This document shows positions 26,773 to 36,037 of a stretch of 64,000 nucleotides of DNA, in pieces. A program made the position numbers and the translations under genes. This DNA comes from Bacillota bacterium (GTDB lineage: Bacteria; Bacillota; Clostridia; Christensenellales; SZUA-584), in contig JAEWRI010000031.1 in assembly GCA_023460085.1 (NCBI GenBank), positions 1 through 64,000 of the forward strand. Direction: 5' to 3'. Within the stretch, counting starts at the first letter, position 1. Every line of letters starts with the position of its first letter. Below the pieces are notes generated by a model, which was not told the DNA's origin, made no database searches, and worked only from the letters and a program-made list of their open reading frames with translations.

Positions 26773-26808
26773 GGCGGTTGCCGGTCAACAGACTGACCGG
26801 CAACCGCC
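26773..26808. repeat. Perfect 14-bp stem between binding-protein and peptidase genes
   Basis: GGCGGTTGCCGGTC and GACCGGCAACCGCC surround an 8-nt loop. On the minus strand the following bases are ATAATCTTTT, not a clean T-tract. It lies immediately 3' of the binding-protein gene and may stabilise or partly terminate the transcript, which would make the binding protein more abundant than the downstream enzymes. Confidence 0.8.
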
Positions 26809-26817
26809 GAAATACCG

Positions 26818-28443
26818 TTATTGGTTGATCTGTACCAGACTGTAATCAAAGCTGGCGGTTTTTCCTACGCCCTCCACCGCGGGCATTCCGGTGATATACG
26901 ACTTAAACACATCCACCGACACGTCCTCGACCAACGGGATGATGGGAAGATCCTGCGCGAGAAGGGCCTGAATCTGCTTATACTTCTCCGCGCGCTGCGC
27001 CTGATCGGTGATCTGGAGCGCCTCGGCGAAAAGCGTATCAATCTCAGCGTTGGAGTACAGGCCGACATTCATCATGCCGCCCGTGCCGACGCGCGCGCCC
27101 AAAACGGAAGGATCGGGGCCCACCGTACCGCCCATCACCGTCAGCTCAAAGTCATGATCCACCACCAGTTGTTGAATCCACGCGGCCTGCTCCAGCAGAT
27201 TGATCGTTACATCCACGCCGATCTGCTTGAGGTTGTCCTTGATGACCGTCGCGGCGTCCGGGAACGGGTCGATGTTGAAAGTGGTCAATGTGACGGAAAG
27301 GTAGGTGCCGTTGGCATCCGCCGTATATCCCGCCTGCTCCAGCAGTTGTTTCGCCTTGGCAATATCCACATCGGGCAGCTTGGCGTCCGCGTTATAAGCC
27401 CAGCCGATGGTGGGCGTATAGAAGCCTTCGGCGACAGCGCCGCTGTCCTTAAAAGCCTTGGTCAGCACGTCTTCCCGGTTGATGGCGTAAGCGAACGCCT
27501 GGCGTACTTCCGGCTTGTCGAAGGGAGCCTTCGTGACGTTGAACGCCGTATAATACCGTCCGGCAGTCGTGGTCTTGACCACCGTGACGTCGGGATTGGC
27601 TTCAAGGCTTGCGATTTCTGCTGTGGGCGGCGTGATGGAGCCCAGGATGTCCAGCTCGCCGTTCAGGAACGCCTGCAGCGCGGTATTGCTGTCCGGGATG
27701 ATCTTATAGATGACGCGGTCCACCTTTGGCGCACCAAGGAAATAATCGTCGTTCGCCTCCAGCGTGATACTGACGCCTTTCTCATACTCCACAAACTTAA
27801 AGGGGCCGGTTCCGATGGGCGCAAGATTTGCTTCGTTGGTCAGCCAGTCCGTACCCTCGTAGATGTGTTTGGGAAGAATAAAAGCACCCAGAAAGGATAG
27901 GTTTGACAGCAGCGCCGCATCTGTATTCTTCAGTTTCAGCACGACGGTGTAGTCGTCCGGAGTCTCGATGCTGTCCACCGAGGCCAGTGCGGAAGCCAGA
28001 TAGGCCTGCTGGCTGATGCATGTGTCCAGCGTCCATTTGACGTCCGCCGAGGTGAACGGGGTGTCGTCGTGCCACTTCACATTCTGTGCCAGGTTGAAGG
28101 TGTAGGTCAGGCCATCGTCCGAGATCGTCCAGTCTGTCGCCAGATCCGGGATGATGTTGTTGGCCTTATCCAGCTTGACCAGACGGTTAAAGATGTTCTC
28201 GCCCACGACGAAAGAAAAATCGTCTACCGTGGCGGTCGAGTTGAAGCTGCTGGGGTCGCCCTGAAGGCCGACCAGCAATGTACCGCCTTCAGCAGTCTGC
28301 GCCGAGGCAGTTTCCGCTGAAGCAGTTTCTGCTGAGGCCCCTGCCGAAGTGCTTTCCTGAGAAGTGGACGCAGGTGAGCAACCCGCCGCCAAAAGCGCAA
28401 GGGCCATCAGCAGCGCGAGGATCATGGAATACTTTCTTTTCAT
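26818..28443 (-). CDS. Peptide ABC transporter substrate-binding lipoprotein (family 5)
   Basis: 541 residues. A lipoprotein signal peptide ending LLAAGCS, then a Ser/Thr/Ala/Glu linker, then the SBP_bac_5 fold (FSFVVGENIFNRLVKLD, and NLAQNVKWHDDTPFTSADVKWTLD). It captures di- or oligopeptides outside the membrane for the permease encoded just upstream. The start follows GGGAGTTCGAAA. Operon order is B-C-D-F-A. Confidence 0.93.
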   Translation of the reverse strand: MKRKYSMILALLMALALLAAGCSPASTSQESTSAGASAETASAETASAQTAEGGTLLVGLQGDPSSFNSTATVDDFSFVVGENIFNRLVKLDKANNIIPDLATDWTISDDGLTYTFNLAQNVKWHDDTPFTSADVKWTLDTCISQQAYLASALASVDSIETPDDYTVVLKLKNTDAALLSNLSFLGAFILPKHIYEGTDWLTNEANLAPIGTGPFKFVEYEKGVSITLEANDDYFLGAPKVDRVIYKIIPDSNTALQAFLNGELDILGSITPPTAEIASLEANPDVTVVKTTTAGRYYTAFNVTKAPFDKPEVRQAFAYAINREDVLTKAFKDSGAVAEGFYTPTIGWAYNADAKLPDVDIAKAKQLLEQAGYTADANGTYLSVTLTTFNIDPFPDAATVIKDNLKQIGVDVTINLLEQAAWIQQLVVDHDFELTVMGGTVGPDPSVLGARVGTGGMMNVGLYSNAEIDTLFAEALQITDQAQRAEKYKQIQALLAQDLPIIPLVEDVSVDVFKSYITGMPAVEGVGKTASFDYSLVQINQ

Positions 28444-28510
28444 TTTCGAACTCCCTTTCTAAAAAAACTTAGTAAATTATAAATTAACGCCCTTGTACCA
28501 GGCGGAATGT

Positions 28511-29521
28511 TCATCCCTGCGAAAGCCGTTTGATGCAGGCGACAAATCGGCCAGGGGTGATTTCCGTAAGAACCGGTTCTTTCCTCAGACAATCCGGGCA
28601 TGCCGCAAAACAGCGGGGCGCGAATGCACATCCTCCGACGGCCATTTCTCCGGCAGACGCTTCTCCGGGCAGTACGATGGCTTCCTGCCGATCAGCCGGA
28701 TCAATGGAGGCGCAACTAGAGATGAGCGCCTGCGTATAGGGGTGGAGCGGCTGTCCCACCACCGCGTCCGTATCGCCCCATTCCACGATGCGGCCCAGGT
28801 ACATCACCGCAATGCGGTGGGAGATGTACCGTGTCGTCGCGATATCATGACTGATGAACATCATCGTCGTTTTATAAGTTCGGTTGAGTTCCAGCAGCAT
28901 ATTGATGATGTCCGCGCGTACCGATACGTCCAGCATGGAAACCGGCTCGTCCGCGACCAGAAATCGGGGGTTGAGCAGCATGGAGCGCATGATGGAGATA
29001 CGCTGCAGCTGTCCGCCGGACAGCTCGTAGGGGTACCGCTTTAAATAGTCCATCGCGGGTATCAATCCCGCTCTTTCCAGTGCGCTGACGCATATGGAAA
29101 GCTGCTCCCCCGCTGAAGCCCCGATGCCATGCAGCTGTAAGGCGCGCATCAAGATCCGCTCCACCGTATACCCGGGTGAGAACGTATCGAACGGGTTCTG
29201 AAAGACGATTTGCGCTGTGCGCCGGAAACGCAGCGCGTCGGATTTGAGCATTTGCCGCACGTTTTCTCCTCCCAGCCAGATCTCTCCGGCATCCGGCTGC
29301 TCCAGCTCCACCAGCAGACGGCCAAGTGTGGACTTTCCGCACCCGCTTTCTCCGATAACGCCCAGTATTTCGCCTTCATCCAACGCCAGCGAAACACCGT
29401 TTACCGCGCGTACGATTTGCTTTTGCGCTTTCCCGAACAACCTTTTGCGCGGAGCGTTTCGTACATACTGCTTTGTAAGCCCGTCGATTTTCAGGAAGGC
29501 AGACGCCTTTGCGTCGCTCAT
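28511..29521 (-). CDS. dppF: Peptide ABC transporter ATPase (DppF/OppF type)
   Basis: 336 residues. Walker A GESGCGKST, signature LSGGQLQRI and Walker B FLVADEPVSMLD are all intact, and the C-terminal oligopeptide-transporter extension holds Cys residues as in OppF. It powers import together with the second ATPase. The start overlaps the stop of the upstream ATPase gene by 4 nt. Confidence 0.93.
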   Translation of the reverse strand: MSDAKASAFLKIDGLTKQYVRNAPRKRLFGKAQKQIVRAVNGVSLALDEGEILGVIGESGCGKSTLGRLLVELEQPDAGEIWLGGENVRQMLKSDALRFRRTAQIVFQNPFDTFSPGYTVERILMRALQLHGIGASAGEQLSICVSALERAGLIPAMDYLKRYPYELSGGQLQRISIMRSMLLNPRFLVADEPVSMLDVSVRADIINMLLELNRTYKTTMMFISHDIATTRYISHRIAVMYLGRIVEWGDTDAVVGQPLHPYTQALISSCASIDPADRQEAIVLPGEASAGEMAVGGCAFAPRCFAACPDCLRKEPVLTEITPGRFVACIKRLSQG

Positions 29522-30486
29522 ATGCGATCCCCCCCATACAGATGACAGGATACCGTCCGCCCGTCGGATAATTGCCGAATCGCCGGGCGCTCTGCGCGGC
29601 AGCGTTCGGAAGCCTTGTCGCAGCGCGCGGCGAATATGCAGCCTTTGTAGCGCTGCTTAAGATCGGGCAGCGCGCCCGGGATACCCGAAAGCATCCGCCG
29701 CTGCCCTGTGAGCGCGGGGAAGGAGCGTACCAGCCCCTGCGTATAGGGATGTGCGGGTTTATGCAGCACCGCTGTCACATCGCCTTCCTCCATCAGCCGT
29801 CCCGCGTACAGTACCGCCACCCGTTTGCAGGTGGTGGCGACGACCGAGATATCGTGAGTGATCATCAAACGCGTCACGTCCATCGTTTCCTCCAAACGTA
29901 TGATTTCGCTGAGGATCTGTGTCTGCGTCACCACGTCCAGTGCGGTGGTCGACTCGTCCAAGATCAGCAGCGGCGGTTCGTGCAGCAGGCTGATAGCAAT
30001 GGAAACACGCTGGAGCATGCCGCCCGAAAGCTCGTGGGGATACATGCGGTAAACGCGTGCGGGCAGATTGACCAGCGAAAACAGCGATTCCACCTTTGCG
30101 CGTATCTGCGCGCGCGGCGCACCCGGCTCGTGGATACGGTAGATATCCTCTACCTGGCTGCCAATCCGGTGCACAGGGCTGAGTCCGCTCATGGATTTTT
30201 GAAAGACGATCGAGATCTGTTTCCAGCGCAGCTGGCGCAGCCGCGCTTCCGATGTAGTCAGCAGATCTTCGCCCAAGAGCTTCGCACTGCCGCTTACGGC
30301 GGCAATCTTGGAAGGAAGCAGACGCAGCACAGCCAACGCAAGCGTGGATTTACCTGAACCCGATTCTCCCACGATGCCCAGAGATTGTCCCCGGCTGAGG
30401 CGGATGGATATATCGTCAAGCGCGAGTACGGGCTGATCTTCGGTGGTATAAGCGACCGTCATGTGGTCGATTTCCAACAGTTCCAT
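29518..30486 (-). CDS. dppD: Peptide ABC transporter ATPase (DppD/OppD type)
   Basis: 322 residues with Walker A GESGSGKST, signature LSGGMLQRV and Walker B LLILDESTTALD, and a Cys-containing C-terminal segment (CIFAARCDKASERC) typical of the OppD group. AGGAGGTATCC precedes the ATG. Nine nucleotides separate it from the permease gene upstream. Confidence 0.93.
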   Translation of the reverse strand: MELLEIDHMTVAYTTEDQPVLALDDISIRLSRGQSLGIVGESGSGKSTLALAVLRLLPSKIAAVSGSAKLLGEDLLTTSEARLRQLRWKQISIVFQKSMSGLSPVHRIGSQVEDIYRIHEPGAPRAQIRAKVESLFSLVNLPARVYRMYPHELSGGMLQRVSIAISLLHEPPLLILDESTTALDVVTQTQILSEIIRLEETMDVTRLMITHDISVVATTCKRVAVLYAGRLMEEGDVTAVLHKPAHPYTQGLVRSFPALTGQRRMLSGIPGALPDLKQRYKGCIFAARCDKASERCRAERPAIRQLSDGRTVSCHLYGGDRI

Positions 30487-30495
30487 GGATACCTC

Positions 30496-31350
30496 CTAAG
30501 CTTTGGGTGAAGACTTGGGGTTGATCAGCGCGTTTGCCCCGTCACCGATGAGATAGAACAGCAGCACGATCAGCAGCACCGCGAGCCCGGAGAAGGTGGA
30601 TACCCACCATCCGGATATCAGATACCCACGCCCCTGATTAATCATTTGTCCCCAGCTGATGATGTTCGGGTCCCCCAGGCCGAGAAAACTCAGGCTTGCT
30701 TCGGTCAGTATGGCGCCACCCACTCCCATGGTTGTGTTGGCGATCACCGGAAAGATACCGTTGGGAATGATATAGCGGAATACGATCTGTGGCTTGTTCT
30801 CGCCGATCGCGGCGGCTGCCCGGACAAACGTGCGCTCTCGCAGCGACAAGGCCTGTGCCCGCATCAGCCGGGCGTTGCTGGGCCAACTCGTCAGCCCGAT
30901 GATGATCATCACGTTCAGAAGGCTGCTGCCAAAAAGTGCAATGATGATCAGCACCAGAAAGAATGTGGGGATCATCATAAAAATGTTGATGATTTCAGAG
31001 ACGATAAGGTCAAAGCGGCCCCCCAAGTATCCCGAAAAGCCGCCCACGAATACGCCGATGACCGCCGAGATCATAGCCGCGACGATGCCCACCGCCAGCG
31101 ATGTGCGTGCGCCGTACAATATCATGCTGTATACGTCCCGTCCGAGGCCATCCGTTCCCAGCCAATGCGTGGACGACGGCGGCTGCAGCAGGTCGTCTCC
31201 CAGCGTATAGGGATCGTGCGTGGAAAGCGGCCCTGCGAGAACAGCCAAGGCGAACACAATAAACAGCAGCGAGAGGCCCATGCTCAGCTGGGTATTACCG
31301 CGCAAAGCTCCTTTGATCTTATTCATGCGTCTTGAATGTGTGCCTTTCAT
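30496..31350 (-). CDS. dppC: Peptide ABC transporter permease (DppC type)
   Basis: 284 residues, six membrane helices, with the N-terminal oppC_N segment and the EAA loop (RAAAAIGENKPQIVFRYIIPN). The ATG at 31350 follows CGGAGGGATT; the frame is open further upstream, but that region overlaps the end of dppB. Confidence 0.93.
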   Translation of the reverse strand: MKGTHSRRMNKIKGALRGNTQLSMGLSLLFIVFALAVLAGPLSTHDPYTLGDDLLQPPSSTHWLGTDGLGRDVYSMILYGARTSLAVGIVAAMISAVIGVFVGGFSGYLGGRFDLIVSEIINIFMMIPTFFLVLIIIALFGSSLLNVMIIIGLTSWPSNARLMRAQALSLRERTFVRAAAAIGENKPQIVFRYIIPNGIFPVIANTTMGVGGAILTEASLSFLGLGDPNIISWGQMINQGRGYLISGWWVSTFSGLAVLLIVLLFYLIGDGANALINPKSSPKA

Positions 31351-31366
31351 AATCCCTCCGAGTTGC

Positions 31367-32329
31367 TTAATACCGAATGCGCGGATCCAATACGGCATAT
31401 ACAAGATCCAAAAGCAGCATCACGACTGCCACGGCTACGGACAGCATGATGTAAATTCCCATCAGCAGGGGATAATCGCGGCTCATGATGGCGTCCAGCA
31501 TCAGTCGGCCGATGCCAGGCCACGCGAATACGATCTCGATGAGCGCCTCGCCTGTGACGATATACGCCAGATGGATACCGAATATGGTGACGGTAGGCAG
31601 AATGGCGTTTCTGAATACGTAACGGTTAAAGATACGCTTTTCGCTCATGCCAGCGGCACGAAAGGTGGTGACGAAATCCTCTGCCTCTATCTGCGTCACA
31701 GAAGAGCGAAAAATGCGCATGTATACCGGTATCTGAATAAGCGTTAATGTACCGACAGGCAATATCATATGGCGCGCCACATCCAGCACGTGCGCAAAGC
31801 CCGTATAGCTCTGCCGCATATCCTCCATACCGGAGGTTGGCAGCAGCTTCAGCCAGGAGGAAAATATCAGTATGACCATTAGCCCCAGCCAAAATGAGGG
31901 CATGGCATAGAAAAATTGGGCTACGGAAGATACCAGCCTGTCGAGCCAGGAACCGCTGTGACGCGAGGCAAACAGCCCGAGCAGCGTACCGAGTACCAGA
32001 GCCAATATGGCGCTGGTCAGGGCCAGCAGCAGCGAGGCGCCCATGCGCTCCATGATCACGCCGATAACCGGCCGGTTGTATGTGATGGATGTGCCCAAGT
32101 CCCCGTGAAGAAGATTTTTCAGATAGCTCCCAAACTGCACATACAACGGCTGATCAAGCCCGTACTTCTCCTGCAGCGCTTCGATCATTTCGGGCGAGGG
32201 GTTGTCGGTCCCGGCCATGATGCGCACGGGGTCCCCCGGCGCTAAATGAATAAGCAGAAAATTGAGTATCAGCACGATAAACACTGCTAAAAGCCCCGTC
32301 AGTAGTCTCCGTCCCATGTATCGTGCCAT
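31367..32329 (-). CDS. dppB: Peptide ABC transporter permease (DppB type)
   Basis: 320 residues, six membrane helices. The periplasmic-side motif LIHLAPGDPVRIMAG and the EAA loop (FRAAGMSEKRIFNRYVFRNAILP) mark a DppB/OppB permease. First gene of the transporter operon, whose promoter and putative operator lie at 32400-32448. Confidence 0.93.
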   Translation of the reverse strand: MARYMGRRLLTGLLAVFIVLILNFLLIHLAPGDPVRIMAGTDNPSPEMIEALQEKYGLDQPLYVQFGSYLKNLLHGDLGTSITYNRPVIGVIMERMGASLLLALTSAILALVLGTLLGLFASRHSGSWLDRLVSSVAQFFYAMPSFWLGLMVILIFSSWLKLLPTSGMEDMRQSYTGFAHVLDVARHMILPVGTLTLIQIPVYMRIFRSSVTQIEAEDFVTTFRAAGMSEKRIFNRYVFRNAILPTVTIFGIHLAYIVTGEALIEIVFAWPGIGRLMLDAIMSRDYPLLMGIYIMLSVAVAVVMLLLDLVYAVLDPRIRY

Positions 32330-32399
32330 ATCGTTGTTGTCCTTTCGCCTATGCTTTCACCGTTTCTTGCAGGGAAAATCGCCCACTCAATATCATTGT

Positions 32400-32448
32400 A
32401 AACATATATAAATAGTATATTATATTTTGTTATATTGTAGAACCGCAA
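32400..32448 (-). promoter_or_regulatory. dpp promoter with overlapping AAACATATAT-N4-AGTATATTAT element
   Basis: Minus-strand -35 TTGCGG (32443-32448), 18-nt spacer, -10 TATAAT (32419-32424). The plus-strand element AAACATATAT-AAAT-AGTATATTAT (32400-32423) covers the -10 and probable start site. The same 20 fixed positions recur at 63276-63299, and related elements lie at four other promoters in the window. Confidence 0.5.
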
Positions 32449-32541
32449 GATAGGTTTTGTCAACAGAATATTTTTGAGTTGCAGCTCACTCCAACACAAT
32501 GGGCAATGTTCACAAAAGAAAGTGCTTCGGCATATTTCTGC

Positions 32542-32567
32542 AAAAAAAGCGGCTCTAATAAAGCCGC
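32542..32567 (-). terminator. Rho-independent terminator of the MFS gene
   Basis: GCGGCT and AGCCGC around CTAATAA; on the minus strand followed by TTTTTTTG. Confidence 0.88.
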
Positions 32568-32618
32568 GGGCAACGGAAGATGATTTTCATTAAACCACTG
32601 CTACACCAGGACAGCAGA

Positions 32619-33881
32619 TTACAGGGCAGTCATGTGTTTTGCTTTTTCCGCAGAAGAAAGGGAAACGAGGGTGACTGCAAGTCCAGCAGCGGCGATGACG
32701 ATGAGTGCGATCCATGCAGGGATATAGCTGCCAGCGGCATCGAAGATGAAACCGGCCAGCGGAGGTCCTGCTGCCGCACCCACTGTCATGAAAACCGACA
32801 TTATTGCAAATATGGTCGCGTAATCTTTATGACCGAAGGCATTCACCGCCCATAGCGGCAGAGCCACGGTGGTAATCGCACCGGACAGGCCAAACATAAC
32901 GGCAAACACATAGGCGAATGCAGTGGAGCGAAGAAGTATAAGGCTTACGAGTGTGAAGATATAAGCGATAAAAATATAAAGTGTACTCGTTTTGGTACCA
33001 AAGCGATCGTTAATGAAACCGAGAGCCAGCTTGCCGGGAATCAACACGAAACCGGAGATCGCGATGGTATAGGATGCCAGCGTGGAGGTGAGCGCCGTAT
33101 TCTGAGGATTTACAGTTTGTATGAAGGTAGGCGCGTGCATCTGTACAGCCATCAGCAGCATGCCTGCGATCAGGTTGGATATACAAAGTCCCCAGAAACT
33201 GGCCTTCTTAACAGCCTGCCGGAATGAAATCCCTTCGTATACATCCGCCGGAGTGAGCAAAGCGCCTGCCTTTTTATGTGCGGATTCATATGGGACGAGG
33301 CCTTTGTCTCCGGGTTTCAAGCGGATGACAAAGATGGCAACCGGCAGTGACACGACTGCGATAATGATCGCGATGATCACGAACGTTTCACGCCAGCCAT
33401 ATGTGAGAATCAGCGAATTGATCAACGGTCCGAATATCACGCCGCCCACGCCGCTGCCCGCCATGACGGCTGCCATTGCAAGGCCCTGTCGATCCTTGAA
33501 CCAATTCGTCACAATCTGGGAGACCGCCACGCCGCCGATACCGGCATAGCCCAGCCCGGTAAAAACGGAGATAATGTAGAACTCCGCCAAAGTATTCGCC
33601 AGCGAGAAAAAGTAGATACTCGCTGCGTAGATCACGATGCTGGCTGAGATCATCAGCCGGATATCGATTTTTTTAATAAGAACTGCTACGATGAGGCAGC
33701 CTGCCATGGCCAAAAGCGCTGCGATGGACGAGGTGAATGAAAAGTCTCCGTAAGTAAAATGCTGTGAGGCAATAATGGGTGTATAAAACAGAGAAAAGCA
33801 GTTGACCATCACGCCGATAGAGACCATCATCAGGATAAACAGCGAAGCCAATACCCACCAACCGTAAAACCATTTTTTCAA
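32619..33881 (-). CDS. Major facilitator superfamily transporter
   Basis: 420 residues and twelve membrane helices. The start KKWFYGWWVLASLFILMMVSIG and the loop NWFKDRQGLAMAAVMAGSGVGG resemble the OFA (oxalate/formate antiporter-like, monocarboxylate) branch. Substrate is unresolved. Monocistronic, with a clear terminator. Upstream, the AT-rich stretch at 33908-33942 (ATAACCTATAAAAATAC) looks like an operator region but is not identified. Confidence 0.88.
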   Translation of the reverse strand: MKKWFYGWWVLASLFILMMVSIGVMVNCFSLFYTPIIASQHFTYGDFSFTSSIAALLAMAGCLIVAVLIKKIDIRLMISASIVIYAASIYFFSLANTLAEFYIISVFTGLGYAGIGGVAVSQIVTNWFKDRQGLAMAAVMAGSGVGGVIFGPLINSLILTYGWRETFVIIAIIIAVVSLPVAIFVIRLKPGDKGLVPYESAHKKAGALLTPADVYEGISFRQAVKKASFWGLCISNLIAGMLLMAVQMHAPTFIQTVNPQNTALTSTLASYTIAISGFVLIPGKLALGFINDRFGTKTSTLYIFIAYIFTLVSLILLRSTAFAYVFAVMFGLSGAITTVALPLWAVNAFGHKDYATIFAIMSVFMTVGAAAGPPLAGFIFDAAGSYIPAWIALIVIAAAGLAVTLVSLSSAEKAKHMTAL

Positions 33882-34045
33882 GTTGTATTTCCTCCGAAAC
33901 GAAGCATATCATATATAACCTATAAAAATACTATTTATTAATTTGAGTATATTCCCTCTCCTTACGCAAGTCAATACACACAGCAATTGACAACAAAATT
34001 AATTATACTATAATTATAGGCATTGTAAGATATAAGGAGAGCTCC

Positions 34046-34900
34046 GTGAAAATCAGCGAGTATACTGTCGGCTATAGAGGGATCGACGTTCGCTTCCGCC
34101 TTTGGCAGCCCGAATCAACACCTCATGCGGCCGTTTGTATTCTGCACGGCTTGGGCGATCACAGCGGCTGTTTTCACCGCCTCGCTGAACGGTATTGTAC
34201 GGCGGGAGTGGGTGTAATTGCGTTGGATCTGTACGGCAACGGGAAGACAGGCGGTCGCAGAGGAGACGCTCCCTCGTTTGATACGTTTGTGGAGGAAGCG
34301 GAATTGTTGGTCGCGGATGCGCGAAAGGAGTTTCCGGGTATACCGTTGCTGTTGTACGGGCACAGCATGGGCGGCTGCGTAGCGTTGGATTATGTGCTGC
34401 GCCGCAAGCCAGTCGGGTTGGCCGGGGTCATTGCTTCCAGTCCATGGCTCGATCTGCCCGTGTCGCCGCGGTTACGCCGTATGCTGGCTTATACGCTTGA
34501 TATTGTATGTCCGCGGCTGACGCTGGATACGGGCGTGCACACGGAAGGCATGACGCACGACGAAGAGTTTGCCGCCGAATATCGAAGCGATCCCGACGCG
34601 CACGGTAAGATATCAATCCGGCTGCTGGCCGACAGCTTCCGCCATGGCCGCTGGGCGCTGGATCATGCGGAGGATTTTTCTCTGCCATTGCTCATTATGC
34701 ATGGCAGTGAGGACAGGGTCACCGATATACGCGCCAGCCGTAAATTCGCGGAGCGGGCAGGAGGGGTCGCCACGTTTAAATGCTGGGAAGGCGCCCGGCA
34801 TACATTGCATAATGAGACGATGCGCGAGGATATCTACACCTTTACGCTGGCATGGATACAAGAGAAGACCGGCCGGATCGAACAGCGCTGGGAAACATGA
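34046..34900 (+). CDS. Monoacylglycerol lipase-like alpha/beta hydrolase
   Basis: 284 residues. HGLGDHSGCFHRLAERY near residue 34 and the nucleophile elbow GHSMGG (Ser107) match the lysophospholipase/monoglyceride lipase group (serine aminopeptidase S33-like, Hydrolase_4). Late Asp and His are present (HGSEDRVTD and GARHTLHNE). It starts with GTG behind ATAAGGAGAGCTCC. Monocistronic, with a terminator at 34929-34975. Confidence 0.88.
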   Translation: MKISEYTVGYRGIDVRFRLWQPESTPHAAVCILHGLGDHSGCFHRLAERYCTAGVGVIALDLYGNGKTGGRRGDAPSFDTFVEEAELLVADARKEFPGIPLLLYGHSMGGCVALDYVLRRKPVGLAGVIASSPWLDLPVSPRLRRMLAYTLDIVCPRLTLDTGVHTEGMTHDEEFAAEYRSDPDAHGKISIRLLADSFRHGRWALDHAEDFSLPLLIMHGSEDRVTDIRASRKFAERAGGVATFKCWEGARHTLHNETMREDIYTFTLAWIQEKTGRIEQRWET

Positions 34901-34928
34901 ATGGGTGCTGTTATCGAATGAAGCTTCT

Positions 34929-34975
34929 TAAACCGCGATGCGGCGCAGAAATATGCGTTGCGTGGCGGTTTTTTT
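34929..34975 (+). terminator. Terminator after the lipase gene
   Basis: AAACCGC...GATGCG pairs imperfectly with CGTTGCGT...GGCGGTTT, followed by a T-run of seven. Confidence 0.7.
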
Positions 34976-35036
34976 GATGTGTACGGAGTTTACGCGTCAT
35001 TTCACAATCAGAAGAATAAAAAGTTTCCAAAATCAG

Positions 35037-35065
35037 TTGACAGGTGCGGGAGAAGTATTTATAAT
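35037..35065 (+). promoter_or_regulatory. Consensus vegetative promoter of the cysteine-encapsulin operon
   Basis: TTGACA, 17-nt spacer, TATAAT: a perfect sigma-A type promoter, 66 nt before the first start codon. A strong basal promoter suggests that control is by repression through the element just downstream. Confidence 0.85.
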
Positions 35066-35081
35066 TCGCTTAAATAATACA

Positions 35082-35105
35082 AATAATATATGAATTATAT
35101 GAATA
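35082..35105 (+). promoter_or_regulatory. Shared AT-rich operator candidate (site a)
   Basis: AATAATATAT-GAAT-TATATGAATA, containing AATAT-N7-ATATG at 35085-35101. It lies 10-35 nt downstream of the predicted transcription start and is closely related to the sites before thiS (52471-52487) and hemA (54827-54843), differing by one base within ATATATGAATAATATGAA. Confidence 0.5.
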
Positions 35106-35130
35106 TATATAGATGGATTGAGGTGTACCT

Positions 35131-36033
35131 TTGAAGGAGATTGAAATATTCGACGCGGTGGGGAATACTCCGCTTTTCAGGCTTTCACACGTGACCGATG
35201 GGTTAAGGCATGCCCGCGTTTATGCAAAAGCTGAATATTTCAATCCGAGCGGGTCGGTGAAGGATCGTGCGGCGAAAGCCATGATTTTGGAGGGGATACG
35301 GTCCGGCAGGCTGACGAAGGGTAAGGCGGTCATTGATGCGACCAGCGGCAACACGGGGATCGCGTACGCAATGCTGGGAGCTGCGCTGGGTTACCGGGTA
35401 GTGCTGTGCCTGCCGCAAAACGCCAACACAGAGCGCAAACGCATTTTGAAAGCATACGGCGCAAAGATTATTGAGACCGACCCCCTGCTGAGCTCGGACG
35501 GCGCGCAGCTGGAAGCCAAGAGAATCGCGGAAGCGAATCCGGAGGAGTATTTTTATCCGGATCAGTACAACAACGATGAAAATTGGAAGGCGCATTTTAA
35601 CGGGACGGCACTGGAAATATGGTCTCAGACGGGCGGGGAGATCACCCATTTCGTGGCGGGTATGGGTACATCGGGAACGTTTACCGGGACAACAAGAAGA
35701 CTGAAACAATTAAAACCTTCCGTCAGAGCAATCGCCATGCAGCCCGATTCACCGCTTCACGGGCTGGAAGGCATGAAGCATATGGCGACGACGCTGCTGC
35801 CCGGTATCTATGATCCGACTGCTGCGGACGGCCAGATTGACATATCCACCGAGGACGCGCAGGAGATGACACTGCGGCTTGCGCGCGAAGAGGGATTGTT
35901 TGTAGGTATCAGCTCAGGCGCAAACGTAAGCGCAGCGCTAAAGTTGGCGCAGGAAGCTCCGGCGGATTCCGTTATTGTGACCATACTCTGCGACAACGGC
36001 TTTCGCTACCTGAGTGACGAGATATGGGGATGA
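35131..36033 (+). CDS. Cysteine synthase (PLP-dependent O-acetylserine sulfhydrylase)
   Basis: 300 residues. PLP lysine in PSGSVKDRA (about residue 45), asparagine loop TSGNTGIA, and the phosphate-binding GMGTSGTFTG. It replaces the acetyl group of O-acetylserine with sulfide or a thiocarboxylate donor. Its neighbours are a JAMM protease and CysO-like carrier, as in the CysM-Mec-CysO route of mycobacteria, so a protein-bound sulfur donor is likely. It starts with TTG behind GAGGTGTACC. First gene of the operon. Confidence 0.93.
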   Translation: MKEIEIFDAVGNTPLFRLSHVTDGLRHARVYAKAEYFNPSGSVKDRAAKAMILEGIRSGRLTKGKAVIDATSGNTGIAYAMLGAALGYRVVLCLPQNANTERKRILKAYGAKIIETDPLLSSDGAQLEAKRIAEANPEEYFYPDQYNNDENWKAHFNGTALEIWSQTGGEITHFVAGMGTSGTFTGTTRRLKQLKPSVRAIAMQPDSPLHGLEGMKHMATTLLPGIYDPTAADGQIDISTEDAQEMTLRLAREEGLFVGISSGANVSAALKLAQEAPADSVIVTILCDNGFRYLSDEIWG

Positions 36034-36037
36034 GTAC

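Noticed and set aside
32330..32399. Additional small gene before dppB (minus frame 32299-32499)
   Set aside because: The frame spans the promoter and start of dppB and encodes an AT-driven, low-information peptide.
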